Positions 36,346 to 46,211 of a stretch of DNA of 64,000 nt are shown here, piece after piece. Origin of the DNA: Fen-1254 sp963778945 (GTDB taxonomy: Bacteria > Bacteroidota > Ignavibacteria > UBA10030); NCBI GenBank assembly GCA_963778945.1, contig CAVZWL010000014.1, positions 1 through 64,000 on the forward strand. The letters are read 5' to 3'. The first letter of the stretch is position 1. Every line of letters begins with the position of its first letter. The notes beneath the pieces were generated by a model. It did no database searches and had not been told where the DNA came from. It worked only from the letters and a program-made list of their open reading frames with translations. A program made the translations under genes and the position numbers.

Positions 36346-36411
36346 CTTTTCTTGTTTTATGCTCTAAAAATGGGTATATTTCAACAATTGACCATTCTGG
36401 AAAAGGATTAT

Positions 36412-39400
36412 ATGCTGGACTTTTTTAAAAAATTATTCGGTTCGAAACATGAGCATGATGTTGAAATGCTCTATCCCCTTGTCGAAGAAATTAATGCGCA
36501 TTTTGAACAGCTTTATACGCTTTCCGATGAAGAATTGAAAGCGAAGACTGCAGAATTCAAAAGCAAAGTTGCGGATGCCGAGCTGCCTGTCCAGCAAGCA
36601 ATTGCAAAAGCTAAAGAAGATTTAAAAACGGCCATGACGTTCGAGGAACGGGAAATTCTGTACAATTCAATCGATGATTTAAACGATGAACTTGACCGTA
36701 AAATTGAAGATACGCTGGAAGAACTTCTTCCGGAGGCTTTTGCAGTTGTAAAGGAAGCATGCCGGCGGCTTGTTGGGAAATCATGGGATGCGGCGGGCAA
36801 CAAGATCGTCTGGGATATGGTACCATTTGATGTGCAGCTTCTGGGCGCTGTCGTTTTACATCAGGGTAAAATTGCAGAAATGGCTACCGGAGAGGGAAAA
36901 ACGCTCGTTGCAACGCTTCCTTGTTATCTCAATGCGCTCTCCGGAAGGGGAGTGCACGTCGTTACGGTAAACGATTATCTGGCAGAGCGTGACAGCCTCT
37001 GGATAGGCAAGGTGTTCGAATTTCTGGGATTGACCGTCGGCTGTATTCTTCAGAATATGGATCCGCACCAGCGCCGAATCCATTATGGAATGGATATTAC
37101 ATACGGCACGAACAACGAATTCGGCTTCGATTATCTGCGAGACAATATGGTCGTCAACGCAGAGGAAATGGTGCAGCGCCCGTATAACTATGCCATCGTT
37201 GACGAAGTCGATTCAGTGCTCATCGATGAAGCACGTACGCCGCTCATTATCAGCGGCCCGGTTGCTTCGGAAGACCATAGATTCGATGAAATGAAACCTT
37301 ACGTCGAGCGTGTGTACAAAGCGCAGCTTAACTTAGCAGCAAAGATTACATCCGAAGCGGAGATTCTTCTGCAGCAGAAGCGTATTGAAGAAGCGGGAGT
37401 GCTGTTGCTGCGTGCCCAGCGAGGACTGCCTAAGAATAAAAAACTTCTCAAGTTGTTTTCGGAGCCCTCGAATAAATCCCTGTCGCAAAAAACGGAAAAT
37501 ACGTACATGCAGGATCAAAGCTCCCGCATGCATGAAATAGACGACGAACTCTATTTCGCCATCGATGAAAAATCGCATGTCATAGACCTGACGGACAAGG
37601 GCCGTGAATTTCTTGCTCAGGCATATCCCGGAAACGACAAAGATATTTTTATCATTCCGGACATCGGAACGGAATTGAGTCTAATCGAGGGAGACGCTTC
37701 ACTCTCTTTCGACGAGAAACAGCGGAAAAAGGATGCCGCTAATAAATTGTTTGCCGAACGCAATGATCGGATTCATACGATTCTCCAGCTCCTTCGTGCA
37801 TACTGTCTCTATGAGAAGGATGTGGAGTATGTAGTTTCCGATGACGGCAAAATCATGATCGTCGATGAATTTACGGGACGCCTGCTTTCCGGCCGCCGTT
37901 ATTCCGAAGGACTGCATCAGGCGATCGAAGCAAAAGAAGGGGTTAAGGTCGAACGGGATACGCAAACACTCGCTACCGTCACGCTGCAAAACTACTTCCG
38001 CATGTATAAAAAACTCTCCGGTATGACCGGAACAGCGGAAACTGAGGCTTCTGAATTTTTCGATATTTACAAATTGGATGTCGTCGTTGTTCCCACGAAC
38101 AAACCCATGGTAAGGGACGATGAAGACGACCATGTTTTCAAAACAAAACGTGAAAAATATAATGCCGCCATCGATGAAATAGAACGTCTCCGTGAAAAGA
38201 AGCAGCCCGTTCTTGTCGGAACGACCAGCGTCGAAGTTTCTGAAACCATCAGCCGTATGCTCAAGCGGAAGGGAATTCCTCATAATGTGCTCAATGCAAA
38301 GCAGCATCAGCGGGAAGCGGAGGTCGTTGCACATGCGGGTCTTCCGGGAAGCGTAACAATCTCGACAAACATGGCAGGCCGCGGAACGGATATTAAACTG
38401 GGACCGGGTGTGCGGGAAGTCGGCGGACTTCGCATTATCGGAACCGAACGCCATGAATCCCGCCGTATAGACCGGCAGCTCCGGGGACGCGCTGGACGGC
38501 AGGGAGATCCCGGCTCTTCACGTTTTTATCTTTCGCTGGAAGACGATCTTATGCGCCTCTTCGGAAGCGAACGGATTGCCCGGATTATGGAGCGGATGGG
38601 ACTTGAAGAAGGCGAAGTAATTCAGCATCCGATGATTACGAGATCGGTAGAACGCGCCCAGAAAAAAGTCGAAGAAAATAACTACGGCATACGAAAGCGT
38701 TTGCTCGAATATGACGACGTGATGAACCAGCAGCGCGAAGTTATCTATTCACGCAGGCGGCATGCCCTTTTAGGCGAACGTTTAAGGGACGATATCTTCG
38801 ATATGCTTCATGAAGCGGCAATCAATATCACGCGGAAATATTATGCGGACGGGAACCTCGTTGAATTAAAAAATGAAGTCCGCGCACGTTTTTTGACAGA
38901 CCTTTCCATAACTGCAGATCAATTTCAGCAGATGGGTGAAAAAGGAGTCAGCGATGAAATTGAAAAAACGGCGCAGGAATTTTACCGGCGAAAAGAAGAA
39001 CAGCTCGGCCTGGAGCTCATGGGAACTCTGGAAAAAATGGCAATGATGCAGGTGATCGATTCAAAATGGCGCGATCATTTGAGGGAAATGGACGATCTCA
39101 AAGAGGGAATTCACCTGCGGGGATACGGTCAGAAAGATCCTTTGATCGAATACAAAACGGAAGCTTTCAATATGTTTTTGGAGCTGATGGATATGATCTC
39201 GATAGAGGTCCTCGATCTGGTTTTCAAACTGTACCCGGAACGGCCGGAACAGCTGCCAGTCCAGCGCACGCGAAGGGTTCCACGGCGGGAAGAAATGGTT
39301 CTGACACATGACTCTGCCGCAGGATCCGGTTTTGTGCCGAACAAAGAATCCGCAAGCGGAGAAACTCAAAAATCCGGCAAATCTGATCCGCCGAAGGTTC

Positions 39401-39489
39401 AAACAATTCACGCGGCAGAAAAAGTAGGCAGAAACGAACCATGCCCGTGCGGCAGCGGGAAAAAATATAAGAATTGCCATGGAGCTTAG
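36412..39489 (+). CDS. secA: Preprotein translocase ATPase SecA
   Basis: About 1025 residues; ATG at 36412 (MLDFFKKLFGSKHEHDVEML) matches the SecA N-terminus better than the ATG at 36352. Drives protein export through SecYEG. Walker A MATGEGKTLVATLPCYLNAL; Walker B region AIVDEVDSVLIDEARTPLII; helicase part TNMAGRGTDIKLGPGV and GTERHESRRIDRQLRGRAGR. A long insertion follows the DEAD region (FDEMKPYVERVYKAQLNLAA to about DDELYFAIDEKSHVIDLTD), as in Bacteroidota and Chlorobiota. The C-terminus has a SEC-C zinc motif VGRNEPCPCGSGKKYKNCHG. It is free of frameshifts over 3 kb. Confidence 0.97.
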   Translation: MLDFFKKLFGSKHEHDVEMLYPLVEEINAHFEQLYTLSDEELKAKTAEFKSKVADAELPVQQAIAKAKEDLKTAMTFEEREILYNSIDDLNDELDRKIEDTLEELLPEAFAVVKEACRRLVGKSWDAAGNKIVWDMVPFDVQLLGAVVLHQGKIAEMATGEGKTLVATLPCYLNALSGRGVHVVTVNDYLAERDSLWIGKVFEFLGLTVGCILQNMDPHQRRIHYGMDITYGTNNEFGFDYLRDNMVVNAEEMVQRPYNYAIVDEVDSVLIDEARTPLIISGPVASEDHRFDEMKPYVERVYKAQLNLAAKITSEAEILLQQKRIEEAGVLLLRAQRGLPKNKKLLKLFSEPSNKSLSQKTENTYMQDQSSRMHEIDDELYFAIDEKSHVIDLTDKGREFLAQAYPGNDKDIFIIPDIGTELSLIEGDASLSFDEKQRKKDAANKLFAERNDRIHTILQLLRAYCLYEKDVEYVVSDDGKIMIVDEFTGRLLSGRRYSEGLHQAIEAKEGVKVERDTQTLATVTLQNYFRMYKKLSGMTGTAETEASEFFDIYKLDVVVVPTNKPMVRDDEDDHVFKTKREKYNAAIDEIERLREKKQPVLVGTTSVEVSETISRMLKRKGIPHNVLNAKQHQREAEVVAHAGLPGSVTISTNMAGRGTDIKLGPGVREVGGLRIIGTERHESRRIDRQLRGRAGRQGDPGSSRFYLSLEDDLMRLFGSERIARIMERMGLEEGEVIQHPMITRSVERAQKKVEENNYGIRKRLLEYDDVMNQQREVIYSRRRHALLGERLRDDIFDMLHEAAINITRKYYADGNLVELKNEVRARFLTDLSITADQFQQMGEKGVSDEIEKTAQEFYRRKEEQLGLELMGTLEKMAMMQVIDSKWRDHLREMDDLKEGIHLRGYGQKDPLIEYKTEAFNMFLELMDMISIEVLDLVFKLYPERPEQLPVQRTRRVPRREEMVLTHDSAAGSGFVPNKESASGETQKSGKSDPPKVQTIHAAEKVGRNEPCPCGSGKKYKNCHGA

Positions 39490-39640
39490 GAAGTTTTTTT
39501 AGTTCGTAGTTCTTAGTTTGTACTTCTGAGTTCTGAGTTCGTAGTTCTTAGTTCGTGGTTTTAAAGACCAAGCACTAAGAACCAAGAACCAAGAACTAAG
39601 AACTTTTTTTCAGTTTACAGTTTACTGTTTACTGCTTTAA
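39490..39640. repeat. Heptamer arrays, two senses and two types
   Basis: RGTTCKT heptamers at 39499-39560, reverse-sense AAGAACY at 39566-39603, then the reverse RGTRAAC type (CAGTTTACAGTTTACTGTTT) at 39611-39635, ending 11 bases before the glnB remnant. Confidence 0.85.
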
Positions 39641-39645
39641 AATTA

Positions 39646-39775
39646 ATGAAGAAAATTGAAGCGATTATACTTTTTTTCAAAAACGGGTGAAGTAGGAGAC
39701 GGAAAAATATTTATTTCCGATGTGGAAGATGTTATCCGGATCCGGACAGAAGAATCGGGAGAAGAAGCAGTTTAA
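39646..39775 (+). pseudogene. glnB: Remnant of a P-II signalling protein gene (glnB) with a large internal deletion
   Basis: The first ten codons from ATG 39646 read MKKIEAIILFF, matching the P-II start (MKKIEAII-PF). After one frame change, the next bases read TGEVGDGKIFISDVEDVIRI and RTEESGEEAV to a TAA at 39775, matching the P-II C-terminus (TGxIGDGKIF-V..IRIRT-E.G.EA). The central about 70 residues, including the T-loop with its uridylylation Tyr, are missing, so the gene is dead. Family knowledge gives a normal length near 112 residues. A short deletion between repeats or an assembly collapse could explain it. Confidence 0.75.
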
Positions 39776-39957
39776 AATCGCGAATCGCGAATTGCGAATT
39801 GTTACGAAGTTCTTAGTGCTTGGTGCGTAGTGCTTAGATATGATGGCTGTAAATCATGATCTATGAACTTGGGACTGAATCCCGTTTACATTGAATGACA
39901 TTTTTTGACTTCCGTCCGAACCACGAACTAAGAACCACGAACTAAGAACTAAAAGAC
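39776..39957. repeat. TTGCGAA-type and RGTTCKT-type heptamer arrays
   Basis: 39776-39800 is the TTGCGAA type (AATCGCGAATCGCGAATTGC); 39803-39838 is RGTGCKT/RGTTCKT; 39918-39953 is reverse-sense ACGAACTAAGAACC running up to the Era start. Confidence 0.8.
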
Positions 39958-40876
39958 ATGGATCCTAAAGAACATTATAAAGCCGGATATGCTGCACTGA
40001 TCGGCGAACCAAATGTCGGAAAATCGACTCTACTCAACGCTCTTCTCAAGCAAAAGATTTCAATTGTTGCGAATAAGCCGCAAACAACGCGCCAGCGCGT
40101 TTTAGGAATAGCCAGCACCGATTCATACCAAATCGTTTTCCTCGATACTCCGGGCATTATTGAACCGAAATATCTGCTCCAGCGCGAAATGATGAAACAT
40201 TCTTCCCGTGCATTGGAAGAGGCGGACGTGATTGTCGCTCTGGCAGATGCCTACAATGAAGGAAAACTGCCTGCGGAGGGTTCAACGATCTGCTGTCAGT
40301 GTATAAGAAGAAAAAACCGATTCTCCTGGTTCTGAATAAAATCGATTTGCTGGAAAATCCCGCCGTCGAACATCTCGTTCAAAAACAAATTGAACTCTGC
40401 ATCTATGACGGCGTTATACCGCTCTCTGCTTTGAAGAGGAAAAACGTAGATGCTCTTGAACAGGCGCTTGTCCGGCTCATGCCTGTACATCCTCCATATT
40501 ATCCGGAAGATATCGCAAGCGAGCATCCGGAACGATTTTTTGCCGCTGAATTTATACGCGAAAAAATATTCGAACAATTCTCAGAAGAAATTCCGTATGC
40601 AACGGCTGTCGATATCCGTGAATTTAAGGAACGCGAGTCGGGTAAGACATTTATCAATGCAGATATAGTCGTCGAACGGGACTCACAGAAGGGAATTTTA
40701 ATCGGAAAAAAAGGACAGGCGCTTAAAATACTCGGACAATCGGCTCGGAAAGAAATCGAATCCTTTTTGCAGCATGCCGTATTTCTGGAATTACATGTAA
40801 CAGTAAGGAAGGGGTGGAGGGATAATTCGGCAATGATGCAGCGTTTCGGCTACGGCTCGAAGAAGGAAAGAAATAA
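39958..40876 (+). CDS. era: GTPase Era (frameshifted)
   Basis: About 305 residues. Ribosome-assembly GTPase that binds the 3' end of 16S rRNA. G1 LIGEPNVGKSTLLNALL, switch region KPQTTRQRVLGIAS, G3 VFLDTPGIIEPKYLLQ, G4 LLVLNKIDLLENP, C-terminal KH domain GILIGKKGQALKILGQSARK. The frame breaks at about 40280, where LPAEGFNDLLSVYKKKKPI is restored by one extra base. A second break near 40860 would give a TAA at 40874-40876 that overlaps the next ATG (TAATG). Era is usually essential, so these are most likely sequence errors. Confidence 0.92.
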
Positions 40877-41781
40877 TGACATTGCGCCGGAAAGATTTTG
40901 CGGCCTTTTTGATTGTCTGCATAATCTGGGGATCGACGTGGGCAGTCGTACGCGTCGGGCTTCAATCCATGCCGCCTGTTCTTTTCCGCAGGACTCCGAT
41001 TCGCAATCGCTTCAACCGTTTTATGGATTATTATGAAAGTGGAAAAAATACACCATTCCGCGCGAGCGAAAATTCTGGAAACTTATTACTATTCTTATGC
41101 CTGACGGCATTTTCGCTTCCTTTCGGTCTTATTTATTGGGGCCAGTCACGCATCGATTCGGGAATTTCCTCGGTTCTGTTTGCAACTTTTCCCCTTTTGG
41201 GTCGCATTTCTCTCACACTTTTTTCTTCCAGGAGAACGGCTGACGCTCTTTCGCGTTGCTGGGATCGCTGCAGGATTTTGCGGCGTTTTCGTGATCTCTT
41301 CAGCCGGATGTCTATCATAAGCCCGATCAATATCCCTGGAACAATAGCTATTTTGGCGAGGAGCATTTTTACAGGCAGCAGCGTTAATAGCTGTTCGAAA
41401 ATACGGCCAGGAGTATAACAGTGTCGTTCTGAATTTATTTTCCATGCTTTTCAGTTCGGTTCTGCTGATAGGATCGAGCTTGATTATCGAGAATTATTCT
41501 CGCATATTTTCATCGACGCTGCGGAATTTTTTCAATATTATTTTTGTCCTTGTTCGGGACGGTGATGTCGTTTGTCATTTACTTCTGGATGGCAAAACAT
41601 ATCGAAGCAGTCGTGCTTTCACTTTCGGCTTTTATTACGCCGATTATTGCTCTTGTTGCAGGTGTGCTGATCCTCAGCGAAAACATTGCAGAGCAATGTC
41701 TATGCAGGATCGTTCCTCGTTCTAATAGGAGTTTTCATAACGAGCGGTGTTTCGGTGCAAAGAGTTGTAAATAGTAAATAG
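40876..41781 (+). CDS. EamA/DMT-family membrane transporter (several frameshifts)
   Basis: About 300 residues of a ten-helix drug/metabolite transporter. Pieces in order: RRKDFAAFLIVCIIWGSTWA (helix 1), then frame changes near 40990 and 41080, LTAFSLPFGLIYWGQSRIDS, SGISSVLFATFPF, and later pieces to LVLIGVFITSGVSVQRVVN. Frame changes also near 41200, 41290, 41390, 41560, 41650 and 41690. The stop is in the repeat array that follows (GTAAATAGTAAATAG at 41767-41781). Either this stretch is very poorly sequenced or the gene is dead; the equally damaged uvrC next door argues for sequence error. Confidence 0.75.
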
Positions 41782-41898
41782 TGAATAGTAAATGGTAAAT
41801 AGTAAATGGTAAATAGTAAATGGTAAACTAAACAACTGAAGAACTAAACAACCCAATAACTGCAGCACGGCAGCACCTTGAACTTTGAACCATGAACT
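41761..41898. repeat. RGTRAAT heptamers, octamers and NTGAACY heptamers before uvrC
   Basis: About 8 units of AGTAAAT/GGTAAAT/AGTGAAT at 41768-41828, then AACTGAAGAACTAAACAACC, GCAGCACGGCAGCACC (octamer type) at 41860-41876, then NTGAACY heptamers (TTGAACT, TTGAACC, ATGAACT) from 41877 to about 41920 running into the probable uvrC start. Confidence 0.85.
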
Positions 41899-41904
41899 AT
41901 GAAT

Positions 41905-43777
41905 ATGAACGTTGAACCTGAAAATATAAATTCGCATTTATTATAAGTGATCTTCCCTTGCAGGAGAAGCTTGAAGCTTTGCCGCAAAAACCTGGGTGTC
42001 TATCGTTTTAAAGATGCTGGCGGGCGCTGTTTTATACGTCGGGAAAGCACAAAACCTCCGTTCGCGAGTCCGGCAGTATTTCCAAAAGTCCCGCTCAAAC
42101 GATCCGCGCATCGATGCAATGGTCGCAAAGGTACGGGACTTTGAAATAACGGTGACCGACACAGAAGTCGAAGCGTTCGATACTCGAATCGAATCTTATC
42201 AAGGAAATTAAACCGCGTTATAATGTGGTGCTGAAAGACGATAAATCCTACCCTTATATCGTGTTAACGAATGAACCGTTCCCGCGCGTATTCGTTACGC
42301 GGAAAAAATTTGGAAACGCCGGAAAATACTACGGTCCCTATACCGATGTAGGAACAATGCGTGCGGCGTTAAAGACCGTACGCGATATTTTCAGGATCCG
42401 GAGCTGCAATTACGACCTCTCCGAAGAAAACATTGCGCATCATAAATTCAAGGTCTGCCTCGATTACCATATAAAAAAATGCGACGGCCCATGTGAAGCA
42501 TATCAATCCCGCGAAGCATATGCTGCGATGATCGATAAGGTTGCTCAAATTTTACGCGGCAGGATTCGACCTGTGGTAGAATCGCTGGAGATCTGAAATG
42601 CAGAAATGTCGCTTCCGCCATGCAGTTCGAAGAAGCCGCGGCTTTGCGGGATAAGATCCGTCAGTTGAACGTATACAGGGAAAAACAAAAAATTGTCGAT
42701 ACACGGGAGGTTAACAGGGATGTCTTTGCAGTCGTTACGAACAATGACGACGGATGCTGCGTCCTGTTCTGCATAAGGGAAGGAAAGGTGATTGGCAGCC
42801 GGCACTTTTATTTTTCCAACAGCATGCGGGTAAAAGCCATGGAGAGCTGCTGGAATATCTTTTGGAACATTATTATTCCGAGCATGAAGATTATCCGGAT
42901 GAGATTGTTCTCTCGGAAGAGTTGATCGAACCGGGAGCAATAAGCCGATGGGTCGCTCTGCGTGCAGGACAAAGCGTCGGAATCATCGTTCCGGAAAAGA
43001 AAGACGATATTCGCCTCATCGATTTGGTCCGCCATAATGCACAATATTGGCTCGATGAATTGCAGATTCAACGCCAGAAAAGGGGAGAAGCTGTTCCGCA
43101 TGCGGTTCAGTCGCTTCAAAACGACCTGCACCTTGAGACGCTTCCGCGCAGAATAGAATGCTTCGATATCTCCAATATTCAGGGAAGCGATTCAGTTGCT
43201 TCGATGGTCGTGTTCGTCGATGGAAAACCGAAAAAGAGCGAATATCGAAAATATCGGATCCGGACAGTGCAACGGCCCTAATGATTTTGCCAGTATGCAG
43301 GAAGTGGTTCAGCGGCGATATACAGGGCTCGGGAAAAGACAAAGAGTCTTCACCGGACTGGTCATTATCGACGGCGGCAAAGGGCAGCTCTCCAGCGCTG
43401 TCGACGTGCTCGGTACCCTTTCTTTGCATATTCCTATCATCGGATTGGCAAAACGACTCGAAGAAATATTTATGCCGGGACAGTCTGAACCGATCTTGCT
43501 GCCTAAAACTTCTTCAAGCTTGCGTCTGCTTCAGCAAATACGCGATGAAGCGCATCGCTTCGCTATTACCTACCATAGACAAATTCGCTCCCGGCGAATC
43601 CTGCGGACCGAAATAGATCTTATCAAAGGAATCGGGGAAAAAAAATCAAAAGAACTTCTGGAAGCATTCGGTTCGGTTCAAGGTATTAAGTTCGCATCGC
43701 AGGAACAGCTTGCCGATGTCGTCGGAGAAACGCTCGCTCTGAAGATCAAGGAATATTTTGAGATAGATCAACTGTAG
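41905..43777 (+). CDS. uvrC: Excinuclease ABC subunit C (about seven frameshifts)
   Basis: About 620 residues over the full span. Nucleotide excision repair endonuclease. N-terminal GIY-YIG part: KLEALPQKPGVYRFKDAGG and AVLYVGKAQNLRSRVRQYFQ; then YNVVLKDDKSYPYIVLTNEP, YHIKKCDGPCEAYQSREAY; UVR segment MQFEEAAALRDKIRQLNVYR; C-terminal nuclease ECFDISNIQGSDSVASMVVF and VIIDGGKGQLSSAVDVL; HhH tail LIKGIGEKKSKELLEAFGSV. Frame changes lie near 41940, 41990, 42025, 42175, 42593, 42615, 42843 and 43275. The start is uncertain; ATG 41905 lies in a heptamer run. All domains are present in order, so the real gene is probably intact. Confidence 0.9.
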
Positions 43778-44205
43778 AGAGTTATTTGGTTCGTGGTTCT
43801 TAGTTCGTGGTTCTTGGTTGGTTTAACAACGCATTTCTGATTTAAAGACGTGCTGCGGCTCAAAGTTCATTGTTTATTGGTTATTGTAAACTGTGAACTG
43901 TAAAGAAGTTCGTAGTGCTACCGTTCCCACCATAGGCGGGTAAACGAGGTGTTGCCGTGCTGCGGTGTTGCCGTTTAATTGTTCTTAAGTTATTTAGTTA
44001 TTGGTCCATTGGTTTATTAGTTATTTGGTTCTTAGTGCATAATTGGAACGTTCGTAGTGCTGGTTCTTCGTTCTTAGTGCTGGGTACAGGATTTGAATCG
44101 CGCTAACGCGTGAGGTCTCCGGTGGTGGTTCGCTCTTAACTAAGAACTAAGAACCACGAACTAAGAACCACGAACTAAGAACCAAACAACCGACTAACTG
44201 ACAAA
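43778..44205. repeat. 430-base repeat field
   Basis: Filled with RGTTCKT heptamers (43785-43825, 43905-43920, 44025-44090), RGTRAAC (43885-43905), a CCCACC-ATA-GGCGGG hairpin at 43927-43941, octamers GTGTTGCCGTGCTGCGGTGT (43950-43975), the CGCTAACGCG element (44093-44118), and a long reverse-sense array AAGAACTAAGAACCACGAAC from 44140 to 44200. Nothing coding. Confidence 0.85.
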
Positions 44206-44250
44206 CTGTTGACATTGTTTATTATCGCAAAATCAATTACGTTATATATT

Positions 44251-46096
44251 ATGAGTCCTTTACAGGTATTTATTCGTCTCGGGAAGTATTTTCTCAAGTA
44301 TAAATGGCGAATCATCTGCGGTCTTTTTGCCGTGGCAATGATGAGCTTCTCTGATACCGCATCGGCATATCTTATTGCACGACTGGTCGAGATTTTGCAG
44401 ACGATTGGCCAGCAAGTCAGGGCCGGCAAGGAAATTGCCGTTCAGGTCGTCATCAATCCCTTAAATATTAACCTCTATTCGCTTTCTATTTATGGAAAAG
44501 AACAAAGTTTCCAATTGATTTATAGATTTGCACTGGCTGTTATCGTCATTATTGTCGTTAAAGTCGTGTTTGTTTACGTGCGTGAATATCTCATGAGTTC
44601 CGTACAGCAAAAAATACTCATGCGGTTCCGTATAGATCTTTATAACCAGCTCGTCTTTTTACCGGTTAAATATTACGACGAAAATAAAACCGGCTATATC
44701 ATGTCCCGCATAACCAACGATGTCAATAATCTCGAACAATCGCTGATCATGATAGTGGAAATGACGCAGAATGTCGTATATACGATTGTTTTTGCGACGG
44801 CATTATTCTATACCAACTGGCAGTTGACGATTGTCTCGATTTTTCTTTTTGCTTTTTCGGGAGAGATATCGAGAAAATTCGGGGATCGCATTCGCTCATA
44901 CAGCCGTAATCTTACAAATACATTGGCCGATATTTCGTCATTTTTGCAGGAAAAAATTTCCGCCATCCGCGTCGTAAAATCGTTTACAAGAGAAGAAGAT
45001 GAGAAAAAAATATTCAAGCAAAAAGTCGAGACAAATTATCATTACTCGATGAAAATCGTTCGGATTATCGCTTTATTAAGTCCGACAAACGAACTTTTTA
45101 ACACTGTAGCCACTTCGCTCCTGGTAATTTTTTGCGGATACCTCTTTATCCAGGGTTCTATGACGATAGAAACGATGATTTTCTTCCTTATGCTGATGAT
45201 TAATCTTGCAAAACCGGTTAAGGCATTGGGTGAAAGCGCCGCCAGGATACAAAAAACATTAGTTTCCGCCGGCTATATTTTTGAAATACTCGACCTTGAA
45301 ACGAGAGCACTTAGACCATCGATTGCCCCTGACAAAAATAAACAATGGAGACGTAGAATTTAGAGAAGTATCATTTGCCTATAATGGTGATATACAAGCG
45401 CTTAACAATGTCAGCCTGTATGTTTCTTCAGGAGAAAAAATTGCGCTTGTCGGAGAAAGCGGCGGCGGGAAAAGCACGTTCATCAACCTTATTCCTCGAT
45501 TTTATGAGTTGGAACATGGTAAAATATTTATCGATGGACAGGACACGAGGGAAATGGATTTACTGAGTTTAAGAAGGCAGATGGCAATTGTGCCGCAAGA
45601 TGTTATTCTGTTTTCCGGATCGGTTTACGAAAATATTCGTTATGGACGTTTGGATGCTGAAAATGAAGAAATATTTGAGGCTGCACGTCATGCGAATGCT
45701 CATTCCTTCATTGAAAAACTTGAAAATGGATACGAAACCGAGGTTGGAGAGCGTGGATTGCAGCTTTCCGGCGGACAACGGCAGCGTATTGCCATTGCAC
45801 GAGCCATCTTACGCAATCCAAAAATATTGCTTCTCGATGAAGCTACGTCTGCACTTGATACGGAATCCGAAAGAATGGTACAGGATGCCTTGAACAAGCT
45901 TATGAAGGGGAGTACATCGTTTATTATCGCTCATAGGTTCTCAACTATAGCCAATTGCGATCGCATTGTAGTTCTTGAGGGAGGGCGAATAGTCGAAGTA
46001 GGAACGCATAATGAACTTCTCAAAAAGAAAAAAGGCGTGTACAAAAAGCTTTATTCGCTTCAATTTAACGATAAAAAAACCGTTCATAGTTCGTAA
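44251..46096 (+). CDS. MsbA-type ABC exporter, lipid or glycan flippase (one frameshift)
   Basis: About 615 residues: an N-terminal six-helix membrane domain (WRIICGLFAVAMMSFSDTAS; FALAVIVIIVVKVVFVYVRE; LLVIFCGYLFIQGSM) with the ENKTGYIMSRITNDVNNLEQ coupling segment, then the ATPase domain: VALVGESGGGKSTFINLIPR-type Walker A (GESGGGKST), Q-loop MAIVPQDVILFSGS, LSGGQRQRIAIARAI signature, ILLLDEATSALD Walker B, and IIAHRFSTIANCDRIVVL. The frame breaks at 45290-45325. The last residues (KTVHSS) read into a heptamer repeat that gives the stop. Followed by GT9 transferases and O-antigen ligase, lipid A-core flipping is a likely role. Confidence 0.9.
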
Positions 46097-46185
46097 TTTT
46101 TGCTTCTTGGTTATTAGTGCTTTATGCATTGTTAGCTTTTAACTAAGAACTAAGCACCACGAACTAAGAACTTCCTTTACAGTTT
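46097..46185. repeat. Last heptamer array before the LPS genes
   Basis: RGTTCKT/RGTGCKT units at 46085-46125 and reverse AAGAACTAAGCACCACGAAC at 46143-46172. No heptamer arrays occur between here and 56280. Confidence 0.8.
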
Positions 46186-46211
46186 ACAAATCACAATCAC
46201 AGGTCCTTAAA

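Noticed and set aside
36352..36411. Upstream ATG start for secA
   Set aside because: SecA proteins begin with a short segment like MLDFFKKLFGS, which is the ATG at 36412.
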